Assembly: GCF_001457435.1 (NCBI RefSeq)
Contig: NZ_LN881717.1
Span: 1,373,339-1,437,338, forward strand
DNA: 64,000 nucleotides
DNA from: Actinobaculum massiliense
GTDB lineage: Bacteria; Actinomycetota; Actinomycetes; Actinomycetales; Actinomycetaceae
Reading direction: 5' to 3'
Positions 42,059-51,364 of this stretch are shown here, one piece after another. Within the stretch, counting starts at the first letter, position 1. Every line of letters starts with the position of its first letter. Below the pieces are notes generated by a model. That model was not told the origin of the DNA and did no database searches. It was given only the letters and a program-made list of their open reading frames with translations. A program made the position numbers and the translations under genes.

Positions 42059-42901
42059 CTAAATCACCCCGAGCGTTACCGGCCGGCTGGGCGGCGGGAA
42101 CTCCAGATTGAGCCGGCCGAGTTGCTCGGCGTTTAGGCTAATCTCCGCGGCTGCCACATTCTCGCGCATATGGTCAGGATTCCCGGTGCGGGGAATGGAG
42201 ATCACGCGCGGCTGGGCGAGCGTCCAGGCGATCAGGATTTGCATGGGCGTAGCACCAATTTCGGTGGCGATCTCTTCGACCACCGGATTGGTGGTGAGCC
42301 GCGATTCTTTTTGCCCGGTCGGAGCGTAGGCCATAATCGCCATGTCTTCCTGGACACAAGCAGGAATTACTGCCCACTCCGCCTCTCGGGCCCCGAGGTT
42401 ATAGAGCACCTGGTTGGTGACGCAGGCTTGCGCAGCCGGTATGTCCAGGAGCTCGGCAACGTCGTCGTCGTCGAAATTCGAGACGCCCCACGCGGCAATT
42501 TTCCCCGCCACGCGCGCATCCTCCAGAGCTTCGACGGTTTCCTCCAGCGGTACCCCGCCGCGCCAGTGATACAGGTAGAGGTCCAGGTAATCGGTGCCGA
42601 GCCGCTCCAGCGACGCGTCTAGCGCGCGGGGAAGGCTGCTCGAATCGGCGTTGCTGGGCAGAACTTTCGAGACGAGATAGAGATCCTCGCGCCGGAAAGG
42701 CAAAATCGCCTCGCTTACCAGATCCTCGCTCCGCCCTGAACCGTACATTTCTGCCGTGTCGATGAGCGTCGCGCCGGCCTCGATGCCGATGCGGAGCGCC
42801 TCGATTTCGCGTTCGCGGGTGGCCGCGCTATCGCCGAGGAACCACGTCCCCAGGCCGAGCGTGGGAACTTCCGCGCCGTTCTTGAGCTTTAGAGTTTTCA
42901 C
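42059..42901 (-). CDS. Aldo/keto reductase
   Basis: 280 residues from GTG 42901, after AAGGAGG; an in-frame ATG at 42979 lies in the neighbour's end. TIM-barrel NADPH enzyme: catalytic Asp and Tyr in LIDTAEMYGSG, Lys in LVSKVL, His in LYLYHWRGG, and cofactor-binding VISIPRTGNPDHMRENVAAAE (in part) near the C-terminus. A small carbonyl reductase related to 2,5-diketogluconate reductases; real substrate unknown. It follows the DUF4921 gene on the same strand. Confidence 0.93.
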   Translation of the reverse strand: MKTLKLKNGAEVPTLGLGTWFLGDSAATREREIEALRIGIEAGATLIDTAEMYGSGRSEDLVSEAILPFRREDLYLVSKVLPSNADSSSLPRALDASLERLGTDYLDLYLYHWRGGVPLEETVEALEDARVAGKIAAWGVSNFDDDDVAELLDIPAAQACVTNQVLYNLGAREAEWAVIPACVQEDMAIMAYAPTGQKESRLTTNPVVEEIATEIGATPMQILIAWTLAQPRVISIPRTGNPDHMRENVAAAEISLNAEQLGRLNLEFPPPSRPVTLGVI

Positions 42902-42927
42902 CGCAACCTCCTTGGGCTTTCGCCTGG

Positions 42928-44250
42928 CTAACCGACGTACCCGCGCGCGTACCTGAGCGAATTGACGTCGCACCGGCATTCGGTAGCGATCGAGATGCCG
43001 GAGGCTAGCTTTCCTTCGGCGCGAAGCTCAAGCAGACGCGGTACCACGCGGTCGCGCAGGCTCCATGGGTCGATCGTATTGACGTAAATCTTGGTGCCGC
43101 CTTCGAATCCGGCCAGTGTGGATACCCGCCATTTCAGGAGTACACGCCAGGGGCAGGGCACATCCATATCAATGGACTTTGCGTACCACTCCTCATTGGA
43201 GGGGATATCGGGGCCGGTGGCCGCGTGCATGGCATGCACGAGGTCAGACATATCCCGGAACTCGGATTCGGTCAGATCGAAGGGTTGGTTCTCCTCGCTA
43301 CGCGACCAAATCTCGAGTGTGGGGTAGCGATGCCCGTAGCCAGCGTACGCAACCGCGTGCTCGTTCTCCGCAATCACTAGATTCTGGTAACCGGCGTAGT
43401 CCGGGCCCCACTCATTGAAGAAGTTGGGGTTTTCGCGGATTCGCGGGATCTCGTACTGCTGGTTCACCGAGCGCGAGTCGATGGAAACTAGCTGCTTGTG
43501 CAGATGGGAGAAAGAGGCTCCCGCGGGTTTGAGCCAGTTTTGGAACACCTGCACGTACTTCACGTAGCGGTTTTGCTCGTAAAGGCGCTGCATCGAGTCC
43601 GCGGTGAGCTTCATGTAGGCGTAGTGCTGTTCGGGCGTCATGGTCCCGGAGCTAAAGCGCTGTGAACGATCGGTTGCGCCGGGCATGTAGTGGTCATGCG
43701 CCACGATCAGATCATGACCGCCGCCAAAGAACGGTTCGGCTAGCTCGAGCTTTTCCCGCTCATCGAGCTCGTTCCAGGTGCTTTCCTCCATGTGGGACGC
43801 CAGCGACTTCTGCCGTTGCACCGATAGCACATGCGCCCGGCCTGCCGGATCCGCTACGTAACGCTCCATATGGTCACGGCTACTCGACGGCATCGCGTAA
43901 CCGTAATTCTGTGTCCAGTAGGAGTAGGGCACGATTTCGAAGAGGTTCGGAATCCGGCGGAACTCCCACGGATCGGCCAGATTGTCCACCGGCGAATCGT
44001 AGGTGATATGCGCGCGGTTATCGATTCGCGCTTTCTCCGGCGGGGTCTCGAGAACGCGATCCGCGCAAAATGCGCAGTGCTTGCCCTCTTCGCTCTGGAT
44101 CGGCCCCGACTCGTTGGCGTCGGTTTTTATTGGCCGATTAGCGCGCCCGGGAACTGTCCATACCTGGGTGCCGGAAAACGGGTTGCGTTGCTTGATGGTT
44201 CCGTCCGAAAGTTTGGTGATCGGTGTCGGAGTGTCAAAGTGCTGAACCAT
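42928..44250 (-). CDS. DUF4921 family protein (GalT/HIT-like)
   Basis: 440 residues from ATG 44250. Begins QHFDTPTPITKLSDGTIKQ and NPFSGTQVWTVPGRANRP, the DUF4921 signature, with a CAFCADRVLETPP Cys pair, HDHYMPG and ASFSHLHKQLVSIDSR, which recalls the zinc and nucleotide-transfer site of galactose-1-phosphate uridylyltransferases. It may be a nucleotidyltransferase, but substrate and reaction are unproven. A TAGGCT -10 lies six bases before the ATG, so the mRNA is probably leaderless. Confidence 0.85.
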   Translation of the reverse strand: MVQHFDTPTPITKLSDGTIKQRNPFSGTQVWTVPGRANRPIKTDANESGPIQSEEGKHCAFCADRVLETPPEKARIDNRAHITYDSPVDNLADPWEFRRIPNLFEIVPYSYWTQNYGYAMPSSSRDHMERYVADPAGRAHVLSVQRQKSLASHMEESTWNELDEREKLELAEPFFGGGHDLIVAHDHYMPGATDRSQRFSSGTMTPEQHYAYMKLTADSMQRLYEQNRYVKYVQVFQNWLKPAGASFSHLHKQLVSIDSRSVNQQYEIPRIRENPNFFNEWGPDYAGYQNLVIAENEHAVAYAGYGHRYPTLEIWSRSEENQPFDLTESEFRDMSDLVHAMHAATGPDIPSNEEWYAKSIDMDVPCPWRVLLKWRVSTLAGFEGGTKIYVNTIDPWSLRDRVVPRLLELRAEGKLASGISIATECRCDVNSLRYARGYVG

Positions 44251-44256
44251 GTTTTT

Positions 44257-44262
44257 AGCCTA
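44257..44262 (-). promoter_or_regulatory. -10 of leaderless DUF4921 gene
   Basis: TAGGCT on the minus strand, six bases before ATG 44250. Confidence 0.45.
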
Positions 44263-44279
44263 GCGCCGTCGTCCGCCTC

Positions 44280-44768
44280 TTAATACGTCTGGATACCCGC
44301 GCTCGCGAGCGCCGAATATGCCTGGTTGACGAACGCCGAGCGAATCTGGATCTCGTAGCTATTGGCCCGGGTGGTGCGAACCGAGGCGAAATCGCGCCGT
44401 CCGCCCTGCATGCCCTGGCCTACGGCAGCCAAAATCGCGCCCAGCACGGCGCCCACAATTGCGCCCATGAGGAGCGCCTTCCAAGCGAAGACGGGCATGA
44501 AAAGCACCCAGAACAGGCCAATGAAAATACCCCAAAGGGCGCCGTTGAGCGCGCCAATTCCAGCGGCCTTGCCGGTGGTCATGCGGCCCGTGACCTGCTC
44601 CACCGATTCGAGGTTCACACCTACTATGCGCGCATTCTGGATGGGGAAGCCGGCGTCGGAAAGGGTGTCCACAATGTGTTCCGCTTCCGCGTAGCTTTCG
44701 ACCTCCGTAATGGACTGGTAATCGTGATCGGAGGGGTTCGCTTTGAAATCTCTTGCGTTTTGACTCAT
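44280..44768 (-). CDS. General stress protein (YflT-like, glycine-zipper)
   Basis: 162 residues from ATG 44768. The N-terminal SITEVESYAEAEHIVDTLSDAGFPI matches the YflT/GS17M heat-induced stress domain (shown in part); two hydrophobic Gly/Ala-rich segments (about 75-95 and 100-125) follow, with a C-terminal basic-polar region. Membrane-associated stress protein of unknown mechanism. The longer ATG at 44798 is rejected because TACAGT sits seven bases before 44768, giving a leaderless mRNA. Confidence 0.8.
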   Translation of the reverse strand: MSQNARDFKANPSDHDYQSITEVESYAEAEHIVDTLSDAGFPIQNARIVGVNLESVEQVTGRMTTGKAAGIGALNGALWGIFIGLFWVLFMPVFAWKALLMGAIVGAVLGAILAAVGQGMQGGRRDFASVRTTRANSYEIQIRSAFVNQAYSALASAGIQTY

Positions 44769-44775
44769 AAACGAA

Positions 44776-44781
44776 ACTGTA
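44776..44781 (-). promoter_or_regulatory. -10 of leaderless stress-protein gene
   Basis: TACAGT on the minus strand, seven bases before ATG 44768; it decides the start. Confidence 0.4.
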
Positions 44782-44836
44782 GGGGACATTTCCGACATGA
44801 TTTCGCCGGTTGCGCGAAGAGCTGATTGGCCTGAGC

Positions 44837-44842
44837 TAGGGT
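44837..44842 (+). promoter_or_regulatory. -10 of leaderless MFS gene
   Basis: TAGGGT, six bases before GTG 44849. Confidence 0.45.
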
Positions 44843-44848
44843 AACGGC

Positions 44849-46078
44849 GTGAGGCTTCCGCGTGAAATTTGGGTACTGGTGAGTGCCGCGTTCTTTGTTG
44901 CCATTGGCTATGGCATCGTGGCGCCGGTTCTGCCCGCTTATGCGAAAAGCTTCGGGGTATCGGTTACCGCTGCCAATGCGGTGGTCTCGATTTTTGCTTT
45001 CTTCCGACTCTTGGGTGCGGCCGGGGCGGGGCCCGCGAGCACTCGATTCGGTGAACGAAAAGCGTATATCGCGGGAATCCTCATCGTGGCGGCCTCGTCT
45101 CTGGCCTCCGCTTTTGCTCCGAGCTACTGGGTGCTTATGCTGGTCCGCGGCTTGGGTGGGCTTGGTTCGGTGCTCTTCTCCGTGGCCGCCTTGGCACTTA
45201 TTATTCGCTACGCACCAACCGGCGCTCGCGGGCGAGCATCGGCCGCGTATTCCGGCGCATTTCTGATTGGCGGAATTATCGGGCCCGCTCTTGGTGCATT
45301 CCTTGCACCGCTGGGAATGCGGGCGCCATTCATTATCTATGCCGGAACGTTACTCATCGCCGCCGGCGTGGTGGCGTGGGAGACGCGGCATATTCACCGG
45401 ACCGCGCCGGGCGCTAATGGTGCACCGGGCGCTAGTGGTGCGGGCCGCGAAAGTGGTGCCCCGGGCGAAAGCGGCAAGTGCGGCGCTGGTTCCGCGCCGC
45501 GCGGCAGAATAACCCTGCGCGAAGCTTTCCATTCTGGCAACTACCTGCGCTGTTGTTATACGCAGTTTGTGCAAGGCTGGACGAATATCGGTGTCCGGTC
45601 CTCGCTGGTACCGCTATTCGCGGCTTCTATCGCGGGCGCGCCGAAGTGGTTGTCGGCGGTTATCCTGGCGGTTTTCGCCGTGGGTAACGGCCTAGCCCTC
45701 ATGAACTCCGGGCGGATTTCCGACCGGGTGGGACGCCCGCCGGGATTGCTTTTCGGCCTGTGTTGCTCGGGAGCGTTTACCCTCTTCATGGGCTGGGTGC
45801 CGTGGACAGCACTGATTGTTCTAGCGGTTCTAGCCGGTTTCGGTTCGGGCTTCGTGCAGCCGAATAATCAGGGCGCAATAGCCGATATTGTCGGTGCTCG
45901 AAATGGTGGAAACGTCTTGGCAGCGTTCCAGGCCTGCGGTGATTTAGGGCAGATTCTGGGACCGATTATCGCCGGGCTGATCACCGATGCCGCAGGCTAT
46001 GCGCCGGCGTTCTTCATTTCTGGTGTGCTGGTGCTCTCCGCCGCGCCGCTATGGATCCGCGGATCTCGCCGCCGCTGA
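44849..46078 (+). CDS. Major facilitator superfamily transporter
   Basis: 409 residues from GTG 44849. Twelve predicted helices with the MFS pattern: ISDRVGRPPG between helices 8 and 9 and the N-terminal GAAGAGPASTRFGERKAYI (motif A equivalent) between 2 and 3, and a central Gly/Ala-rich loop near 185-215 with GASGAG-type repeats. Probably a drug or metabolite exporter; substrate unknown. No regulatory gene beside it. Confidence 0.88.
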   Translation: MRLPREIWVLVSAAFFVAIGYGIVAPVLPAYAKSFGVSVTAANAVVSIFAFFRLLGAAGAGPASTRFGERKAYIAGILIVAASSLASAFAPSYWVLMLVRGLGGLGSVLFSVAALALIIRYAPTGARGRASAAYSGAFLIGGIIGPALGAFLAPLGMRAPFIIYAGTLLIAAGVVAWETRHIHRTAPGANGAPGASGAGRESGAPGESGKCGAGSAPRGRITLREAFHSGNYLRCCYTQFVQGWTNIGVRSSLVPLFAASIAGAPKWLSAVILAVFAVGNGLALMNSGRISDRVGRPPGLLFGLCCSGAFTLFMGWVPWTALIVLAVLAGFGSGFVQPNNQGAIADIVGARNGGNVLAAFQACGDLGQILGPIIAGLITDAAGYAPAFFISGVLVLSAAPLWIRGSRRR

Positions 46079-46604
46079 GCGCTTCGCCCCGCCGCTGAAC
46101 GTCTAGGTTTTGCCGGGTCCCGCGGCGCGAGAGAACCCAGCGGCGAATTGACCCCCTCCTGCACGAGCCAACGCGTGGCGAGGCGAATCCTCCCTGCTGC
46201 TAGACCTCAGTACGAGCGCGCCTCCACGCGGTACCGCAGAGCGACCCCCGTGATTTGGGCTTTTGCAACGCTATCTTGATGCGCAAGTCGACTACCGCTC
46301 GATGTACAACCCGACTACCGCCGCTTCGCTTCACTTTGTTGCAGTCATAGGTGCACGTCCCCGCAGATAAGTGCACGCATAACCACCGCAAAGTGAAGTG
46401 CCTGATCGGAGACCGGGGTAGCCTTAGTTGTGGCGTGGTTTACAAAGCCGCGAAAACGGGCGTCAGGTTGCGCGCGGCGCGTCTGAGCGCCGCGCATCGG
46501 GCCGAGCGCGTCGAGCGGCGCACGTTAAGCCGCGCGTATCGGGCTGAGCGCGTCGAGCGGCGCGCCATCGGAGTCGCGGAAAGCTATCCAGCGGAGGAAA
46601 AAAC
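46079..46604. other. Long intergenic region with repeats
   Basis: 526 bases with no convincing gene. It holds the inverted repeat at 46329-46398 and, at about 46493-46565, two diverged direct copies of a GAGCGCGTCGAGCGGCGC block. The start of the next gene has a good ribosome binding site (GGAGGAAAA). Confidence 0.6.
46329..46398. repeat. 28-bp imperfect inverted repeat
   Basis: Outer arms CTTCACTTTG and CAAAGTGAAG are perfect, inner arms GTGCAC and GTGCAC flank a 14-base centre; between them about half the bases match. Could be an operator, a transcript hairpin or a remnant of a small mobile element. Confidence 0.7.
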
Positions 46605-47492
46605 ATGAATATCCCAAGCAACGTAGGGATTCTGGGTGTCGGAGTTATCGGCCAGTCTTGGGCGCGGCTATTTGCTGAAGCCGGTTCGCGTGTGGTGGTT
46701 TTCGACCCCCGCCCGGATATTGCCGAAGTTGCGGAAAAATTTGCCGCGCAAACCGGCCACCAGCTAGAAATTGCCGCAGACCTCGCGGAGCTAGCGCAGG
46801 GTGCTGAGCTGATTCAGGAAAACGGCCCGGAGCGCGTGGACTGGAAGCAAGAAACCTTCGCTGAGCTGGGCGAAATTACCGGGGATGGAGTAATACTTGC
46901 GTCTTCATCGTCTGCTATTCCCGCTTCGGTAATTGCGAAGAATGTGGATGATGCGGTGGCGGCTCGGATTATTATTGGGCACCCCTTTAATCCTCCACAC
47001 GAGATTCCGCTGGTCGAAGTTGTGGGCGGCGAGCGCACCTCCGCTCAGACAGTCGCTCGCGCCATGGAGATCTACGCCGCGTATGGGAAAACCCCGATCC
47101 AGCTAAAGAAGGAAATTCCAGGTTTTGCGGGGAACCGTCTGCAGTGGGCGATCATCCGCGAGATGATCTATCTGGTGCAGGAAGGTGTCATTGATGCGCC
47201 GGATTTGGACACGCTGATTGAGGCGTCACTCGGAATTCGCTGGGCGTCGGTAGGGCCGTTTAAGGCCTTCCACCTGGGTGGCGGCGACGGCGGTCTGCAG
47301 CACATTATGGATCACATTCTCTCCACTTTCGAAGAGTCTGTGATTCTGGGGAAGCCGGATATGTCTCCCGAGGCTACCAAAGTGCTATGCGACCAGGTCA
47401 ACGCCGCCTACGGTCTACCCGCGCGGCCGGAAATTGCGGCTCATCGCGACCGCGTACAGGAGGGGATTATCGAGCTCCAGCGCGGCGAGTAG
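46605..47492 (+). CDS. 3-hydroxyacyl-CoA dehydrogenase family protein
   Basis: 295 residues. NAD-binding GILGVGVIGQSWARLFAEAG at the N-terminus, catalytic region with SSSSAIPASVIA and GHPFNPPHEIPLVEVVGG near 125-145 (His of GHPFNPPH), and C-terminal helical domain with GFAGNRLQWAIIREMIYLVQEG. Closest in style to lambda-crystallin/L-gulonate or carnitine 3-dehydrogenases rather than the fatty-acid oxidation enzymes, so a 3-hydroxy acid is the likely substrate. ATG 46605 follows GGAGGAAAA. Stands alone. Confidence 0.85.
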   Translation: MNIPSNVGILGVGVIGQSWARLFAEAGSRVVVFDPRPDIAEVAEKFAAQTGHQLEIAADLAELAQGAELIQENGPERVDWKQETFAELGEITGDGVILASSSSAIPASVIAKNVDDAVAARIIIGHPFNPPHEIPLVEVVGGERTSAQTVARAMEIYAAYGKTPIQLKKEIPGFAGNRLQWAIIREMIYLVQEGVIDAPDLDTLIEASLGIRWASVGPFKAFHLGGGDGGLQHIMDHILSTFEESVILGKPDMSPEATKVLCDQVNAAYGLPARPEIAAHRDRVQEGIIELQRGE

Positions 47493-47587
47493 GCGCGCGG
47501 CGAGCGCGGGCGAGCGGCGGCCAGGACACGAAATGCGAGCAGCCTGGCCGCGCCCGCCCGCCAAGGCTCGGCCCCGCGCTTCCTCGC

Positions 47588-48520
47588 CTATCCCTCTCTT
47601 GCCAGGTCGGCAGCGCCAATAATTCCCGCGTCGTTGCCCAGGGTGGCTAGCCGCACCGGGGGAGCGGGCCGGAAATCCGAGACCGGAAGAACGTCCGGCA
47701 GTTTTTCCACTACCGGATCGAGCAGGATATTGCCTGCCTCAGAAACGCCGCCGGCCAGCACCACCATTTCCGGATCGAGAAGGGTGACGAGGTCCGCGAT
47801 CCCCACCGCGGTGTAGTGCGCGACGGTATCAAAAATGCCCAGCGCCATAGCGTCGCCGTCGTGCGCCGCCTGCGTGACCGCCAGCCCGGTGGCCTCGCCG
47901 TTTCCGTACGCCAGGATTGCGGCGCCGCCGCGCGGGTCGGCCGTCGTGCGCTCCACGGCGTAGCGGGTGAGCGCGGTGCCCGAGGCGAGCGCCTCCCAGC
48001 AACCGCGCGAGCCGCAACCGCAGAGCGGGCCGTCGGGGATCACGTTGAGGTGGCCGAACTCGCCCCCGAATCCGCCGCGCCCGCGCACCAGGTGGCCGCC
48101 GGTGATAATGCCGCCGCCCACGCCGGTGCCGATGGTGACGACGGCGGCTGACTGCGTGTGAGCCGCGGCGCCGAACCGGTACTCGCCCCAAGCCGCTGCG
48201 TTGGCGTCATTTTCGACGACGACGTTCACTCCGGCCAGCTCGGAGACGCGTTGCCCGAGCGGCTCATTGCGCCAGGAAAGGTTTGGGGCGAAAAGCACGG
48301 TGGAGCGGTCGGAGGAAACATAGCCGGCAGCGCCGATTCCCACGCTGGTGACGCCCGCGCCGGCGAGGTCGCGCACCGCGTTGGCGATGGTTTCCGCGAT
48401 CGCCTCGACGTCGGTTGCGGGCGTGCTGTAGCGCACGCGCTCCACAATTTCTCCAGTTTCATCAACTACGCCAGCGGCGATTTTGGTGCCGCCTACATCC
48501 ACACCGATGCTCAAACTCAT
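47588..48520 (-). CDS. ROK-family glucokinase
   Basis: 310 residues from ATG 48520. Phosphate-binding GVDVGGTKIAAGVVDETG at the N-terminus, catalytic Asp in VVVENDANAAAWGEYRFGAA, zinc-binding CGCGSRGCWEALASG (HxxxxxxxxCxCGxxGCxE) near 165-180, and AGGVSEAGNILLDP near the end, as in actinobacterial glucokinases. Phosphorylates glucose with ATP, or polyphosphate in relatives. TAAGAT lies six bases before the ATG: leaderless. Confidence 0.93.
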   Translation of the reverse strand: MSLSIGVDVGGTKIAAGVVDETGEIVERVRYSTPATDVEAIAETIANAVRDLAGAGVTSVGIGAAGYVSSDRSTVLFAPNLSWRNEPLGQRVSELAGVNVVVENDANAAAWGEYRFGAAAHTQSAAVVTIGTGVGGGIITGGHLVRGRGGFGGEFGHLNVIPDGPLCGCGSRGCWEALASGTALTRYAVERTTADPRGGAAILAYGNGEATGLAVTQAAHDGDAMALGIFDTVAHYTAVGIADLVTLLDPEMVVLAGGVSEAGNILLDPVVEKLPDVLPVSDFRPAPPVRLATLGNDAGIIGAADLAREG

Positions 48521-48526
48521 GTCCCT

Positions 48527-48532
48527 ATCTTA
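48527..48532 (-). promoter_or_regulatory. -10 of leaderless ROK kinase gene
   Basis: TAAGAT on the minus strand, six bases before ATG 48520. Confidence 0.5.
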
Positions 48533-48614
48533 GGGGGAAATGGCGAAATCTCGCGCCCCTTGGCGGGGAATCTGCGTGCCCGAAGCCGTGACCTACGTTA
48601 CAACGGAATTTTCG

Positions 48615-48640
48615 GGAATAAAGCTCCCGGGGCGAAAGTT
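48615..48640 (+). promoter_or_regulatory. Candidate SigH/SigR-type promoter of dnaK
   Basis: GGAAT (48615-48619), 18 bases, GTT (48638-48640), the redox/heat sigma-factor pattern of actinobacteria. Its -10 end overlaps the HAIR repeat, so HspR could block it directly. Confidence 0.45.
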
Positions 48641-48658
48641 GAGTTAGGTGGACTCAAG
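48638..48658 (+). promoter_or_regulatory. HspR operator (HAIR) upstream of dnaK
   Basis: TTGAGT-N7-ACTCAAG (48639-48644 and 48652-48658), the HspR-associated inverted repeat, ending 137 bases before dnaK. HspR with DnaK would repress the operon until stress titrates DnaK. Confidence 0.85.
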
Positions 48659-48795
48659 AAAAAGAGAGTCGGCTGGACACAAGTTCGGACGATGGAACAG
48701 ACTTGAGGATGAATCAGTGGCCGCCTCGGCGGTTGAAAGCGTAAGCGCTGCGGCGCAGGAAGTGGCGCCCGCGGGCGCGGGAAAAGGAGATTAAC

Positions 48796-50655
48796 ATGGC
48801 ACGAGCAGTTGGTATCGATCTGGGAACCACGAACTCGGTTGTGGCGGTGCTGGAGGGCGGAGAGCCCACGGTAATTGCTAACGCGGAAGGTTCGCGCACC
48901 ACTCCGTCCGTCGTCGGTTTTTCGAAGAACGGCGATGTTCTGGTGGGCGAGGTTGCCAAGCGTCAGGCGGTGACGAACGTTGATCGTACGATTTCCTCGG
49001 TCAAGCGTCACATGGGTGAGGACTGGAAGGTCTCCATCGACGGTAAGGATTACAACCCGCAGCAGATTTCGGCGTTTGTTTTGCAGAAGCTGAAGAAGGA
49101 TGCGGAGGCTTACCTGGGCGAGGAAGTAAAGGATGCCGTTATTACGGTTCCGGCGTACTTCAATGACGCCCAGCGCCAGGCCACCAAGGATGCCGGCACG
49201 ATTGCCGGTCTGAACGTGACTCGTATTGTTAATGAGCCGACGGCGGCTGCCCTCGCCTACGGACTCGAGAAGGGTAAGGAAGACGAGACGATTCTGGTCT
49301 TCGACCTGGGCGGCGGTACTTTCGACGTGTCGTTGCTGGAAGTGGGCAAGGATGAGGATGATTTCTCCTTCATCCAGGTCAAGGCGACCAGCGGCGATAA
49401 CAAGCTGGGCGGCGACGACTGGGATAACCGCATTGTTGAATGGTTGGTTGGCCAGGTTAAGGCCGGCTCGGGCGTAGACGTCTCGGGAGATAAGATCGCC
49501 ATGCAGCGCCTGCGCGAAGCGGCGGAGAAGGCGAAGATTGAGCTGTCGGCGGCGACGAGCACGCAGATCACCCTGCCCTACCTGTCGATGACGGAAGCCG
49601 GACCGGTGAATGTGGACGAGTCGCTTTCGCGCGCCAAGTTCGAGGATATGACGAAGGATCTCCTCGAGCGCACCAAGGCACCGTTCAAGAATGTGATTCG
49701 CGATGCCGGGATTTCGGTGAGCGATATCGACCACGTGGTGCTGGTTGGCGGGTCTACCCGTATGCCGGCGGTGACCGAAGTGGTCAAGGAGCTCACCGGT
49801 GGCAAGGAGCCTAATAAGGGCGTCAACCCGGACGAAGTGGTGGCCGTTGGCGCGGCTCTGCAGGCCGGCGTTATTACCGGTGATCGCAAGGACGTGCTCC
49901 TGATTGACGTTACCCCGCTTTCCCTCGGTATCGAGACCAAGGGTGGCATTATGACCAAGCTGATCGAGCGCAATACCGCGATCCCGACCAAGCATTCGGA
50001 GACCTTCTCCACGGCTGAGGACAACCAGCCTTCGGTATCGATCCAGGTGTTCCAGGGCGAGCGCGAGTTTACCCGCGATAACAAGCCTCTTGGCACCTTC
50101 GATCTGACCGGCATTGCCCCCGCCCCGCGCGGAATTCCGCAGATCGAGGTCACCTTCGACATCGACGCAAACGGCATCGTGCACGTTTCGGCTCGCGACA
50201 AGGGTACGAACAAGGAGCAGTCGATGACGATCACCGGCGGTTCGAAGCTGTCCGATGAGGAAATTGATCGCATGGTCAAGGACGCCGAGGCTCACGCCGC
50301 TGACGATAAGAAGGCCAAGGAAGAAGCCGACGTTCGCAACCAGGCTGAGCAGGCGGTTTACTCGGTGCAGTCGCTGATCAAGGACAACAAGGACAAGCTC
50401 TCTGACGCGACCGTGACCGAGGTGCAGGCGGCCGCCGACAAGGTGACCGAAGCTCTCAAGGGTAGCGATATCGAAGCGGTGAAGTCAGCTCTGACCGAGC
50501 TCAATGAGTCCTCGCAGAAGCTGGGCCAGGAAATTTACCAGCAGGCGCAGGCCGCTCAGGCCGATGCTGGCCAGGCCGGCGCGGCCGCTTCCGAATCTTC
50601 TGATGACGACGTCGTTGATGCCGAGGTCGTGGACGATGAGGAGGGTAATAAGTGA
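48796..50655 (+). CDS. dnaK: Chaperone DnaK (Hsp70)
   Basis: 619 residues. Actin-fold ATPase: [19 protein letters not shown] at the N-terminus, [16 protein letters not shown] and [14 protein letters not shown] near 140-190, and [20 protein letters not shown] near 310; substrate-binding part from about 365 with [19 protein letters not shown]. Lid ends in an acidic Gly/Ala tail ([15 protein letters not shown]). GGAGA precedes ATG 48796. ATP-driven protein folding with GrpE and DnaJ, next in the operon. Length is normal. Confidence 0.98.
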   Translation: MARAVGIDLGTTNSVVAVLEGGEPTVIANAEGSRTTPSVVGFSKNGDVLVGEVAKRQAVTNVDRTISSVKRHMGEDWKVSIDGKDYNPQQISAFVLQKLKKDAEAYLGEEVKDAVITVPAYFNDAQRQATKDAGTIAGLNVTRIVNEPTAAALAYGLEKGKEDETILVFDLGGGTFDVSLLEVGKDEDDFSFIQVKATSGDNKLGGDDWDNRIVEWLVGQVKAGSGVDVSGDKIAMQRLREAAEKAKIELSAATSTQITLPYLSMTEAGPVNVDESLSRAKFEDMTKDLLERTKAPFKNVIRDAGISVSDIDHVVLVGGSTRMPAVTEVVKELTGGKEPNKGVNPDEVVAVGAALQAGVITGDRKDVLLIDVTPLSLGIETKGGIMTKLIERNTAIPTKHSETFSTAEDNQPSVSIQVFQGEREFTRDNKPLGTFDLTGIAPAPRGIPQIEVTFDIDANGIVHVSARDKGTNKEQSMTITGGSKLSDEEIDRMVKDAEAHAADDKKAKEEADVRNQAEQAVYSVQSLIKDNKDKLSDATVTEVQAAADKVTEALKGSDIEAVKSALTELNESSQKLGQEIYQQAQAAQADAGQAGAAASESSDDDVVDAEVVDDEEGNK

Positions 50656-51278
50656 GCGAAGAAGAAGTAAATCGGAGCGACGAGGCCAGCGCCGACGCGA
50701 GCGCCGCGGCCAGCGCCCCGGGCAATGCGGATAGCGAGGCGAGCACCGCGACCGCGGACAGCGCCAGCAACGCGGACAGCGCAAGCGCGGCCAGCGAAGC
50801 CGAGCAGGAAATTGCTGATGACCCGCTCGAGGGAGCGATGAATGCGATTTCCGATCTTGAGGATCAGCTCAAGCGGGCGCAGGCATCGCTCTACAACACC
50901 GAGCAGGAATACAACAATTACGTCAAGCGCACAAAGACGGAGTTCCAGCGCCACCGCGATAATGGCGTGCTCAAGGTAGTGGAGGCTCTGCTGCCGGTGC
51001 TCGATGACGTCGAGTTGGCTCGCAGCCATGACGATCTAGACGGCGGGGCAACCAGCCTAATCGCTGAAAAATTCGAGAAGACGCTGTTCTCCAACTTTGG
51101 AGTCTCGCGCTACGGCGCCGTCGGCGATCCGTTTGATCCGGAAGTTCATGAGGCGCTTATGCATGAGACCTCCGCGGACGTGGAAACCGAGCAGGTCAAG
51201 GCGCTGATCCAGCCGGGTTACAAACTCGGGGACAGGGTCATTCGCCCGGCGCGCGTCGCGGTTGTCTCACCGGAATAA
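50652..51278 (+). CDS. grpE: Nucleotide exchange factor GrpE
   Basis: 208 residues from GTG 50652, overlapping dnaK by 4 bp. N-terminal 60 residues are Ala/Ser/Asp-rich; the coiled coil and four-helix part begin at [25 protein letters not shown] (in part), and the beta domain ends in [16 protein letters not shown] and [16 protein letters not shown]. Releases ADP from DnaK. Confidence 0.95.
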   Translation: MSEEEVNRSDEASADASAAASAPGNADSEASTATADSASNADSASAASEAEQEIADDPLEGAMNAISDLEDQLKRAQASLYNTEQEYNNYVKRTKTEFQRHRDNGVLKVVEALLPVLDDVELARSHDDLDGGATSLIAEKFEKTLFSNFGVSRYGAVGDPFDPEVHEALMHETSADVETEQVKALIQPGYKLGDRVIRPARVAVVSPE

Positions 51279-51364
51279 GGCGGGACGTACGCACGAGCAT
51301 CGATATGCGCGTGAGGTGTGTAGCCCTCGCGCGAAATATGAAGCAAGAAGGGAGGTGAGGACCT

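Noticed and set aside
41955-42060. 10-bp inverted repeat AGCGCCGCGC/GCGCGGCGCT between convergent genes
   Set aside because: Arms are about 86 bases apart, overlap both stop codons, and there is no T-run; low-complexity GC-rich sequence explains it.
46351-46608. 85-codon open frame before the 3-hydroxyacyl-CoA dehydrogenase
   Set aside because: Arg/Ala/Glu-rich translation of GC repeats, no ribosome binding site, and it runs into the next gene's start.
48598-50295. 565-codon open frame antisense to dnaK
   Set aside because: Follows the codon pattern of dnaK on the other strand, has no ribosome binding site or domain, and is the usual shadow of a GC-rich conserved gene.
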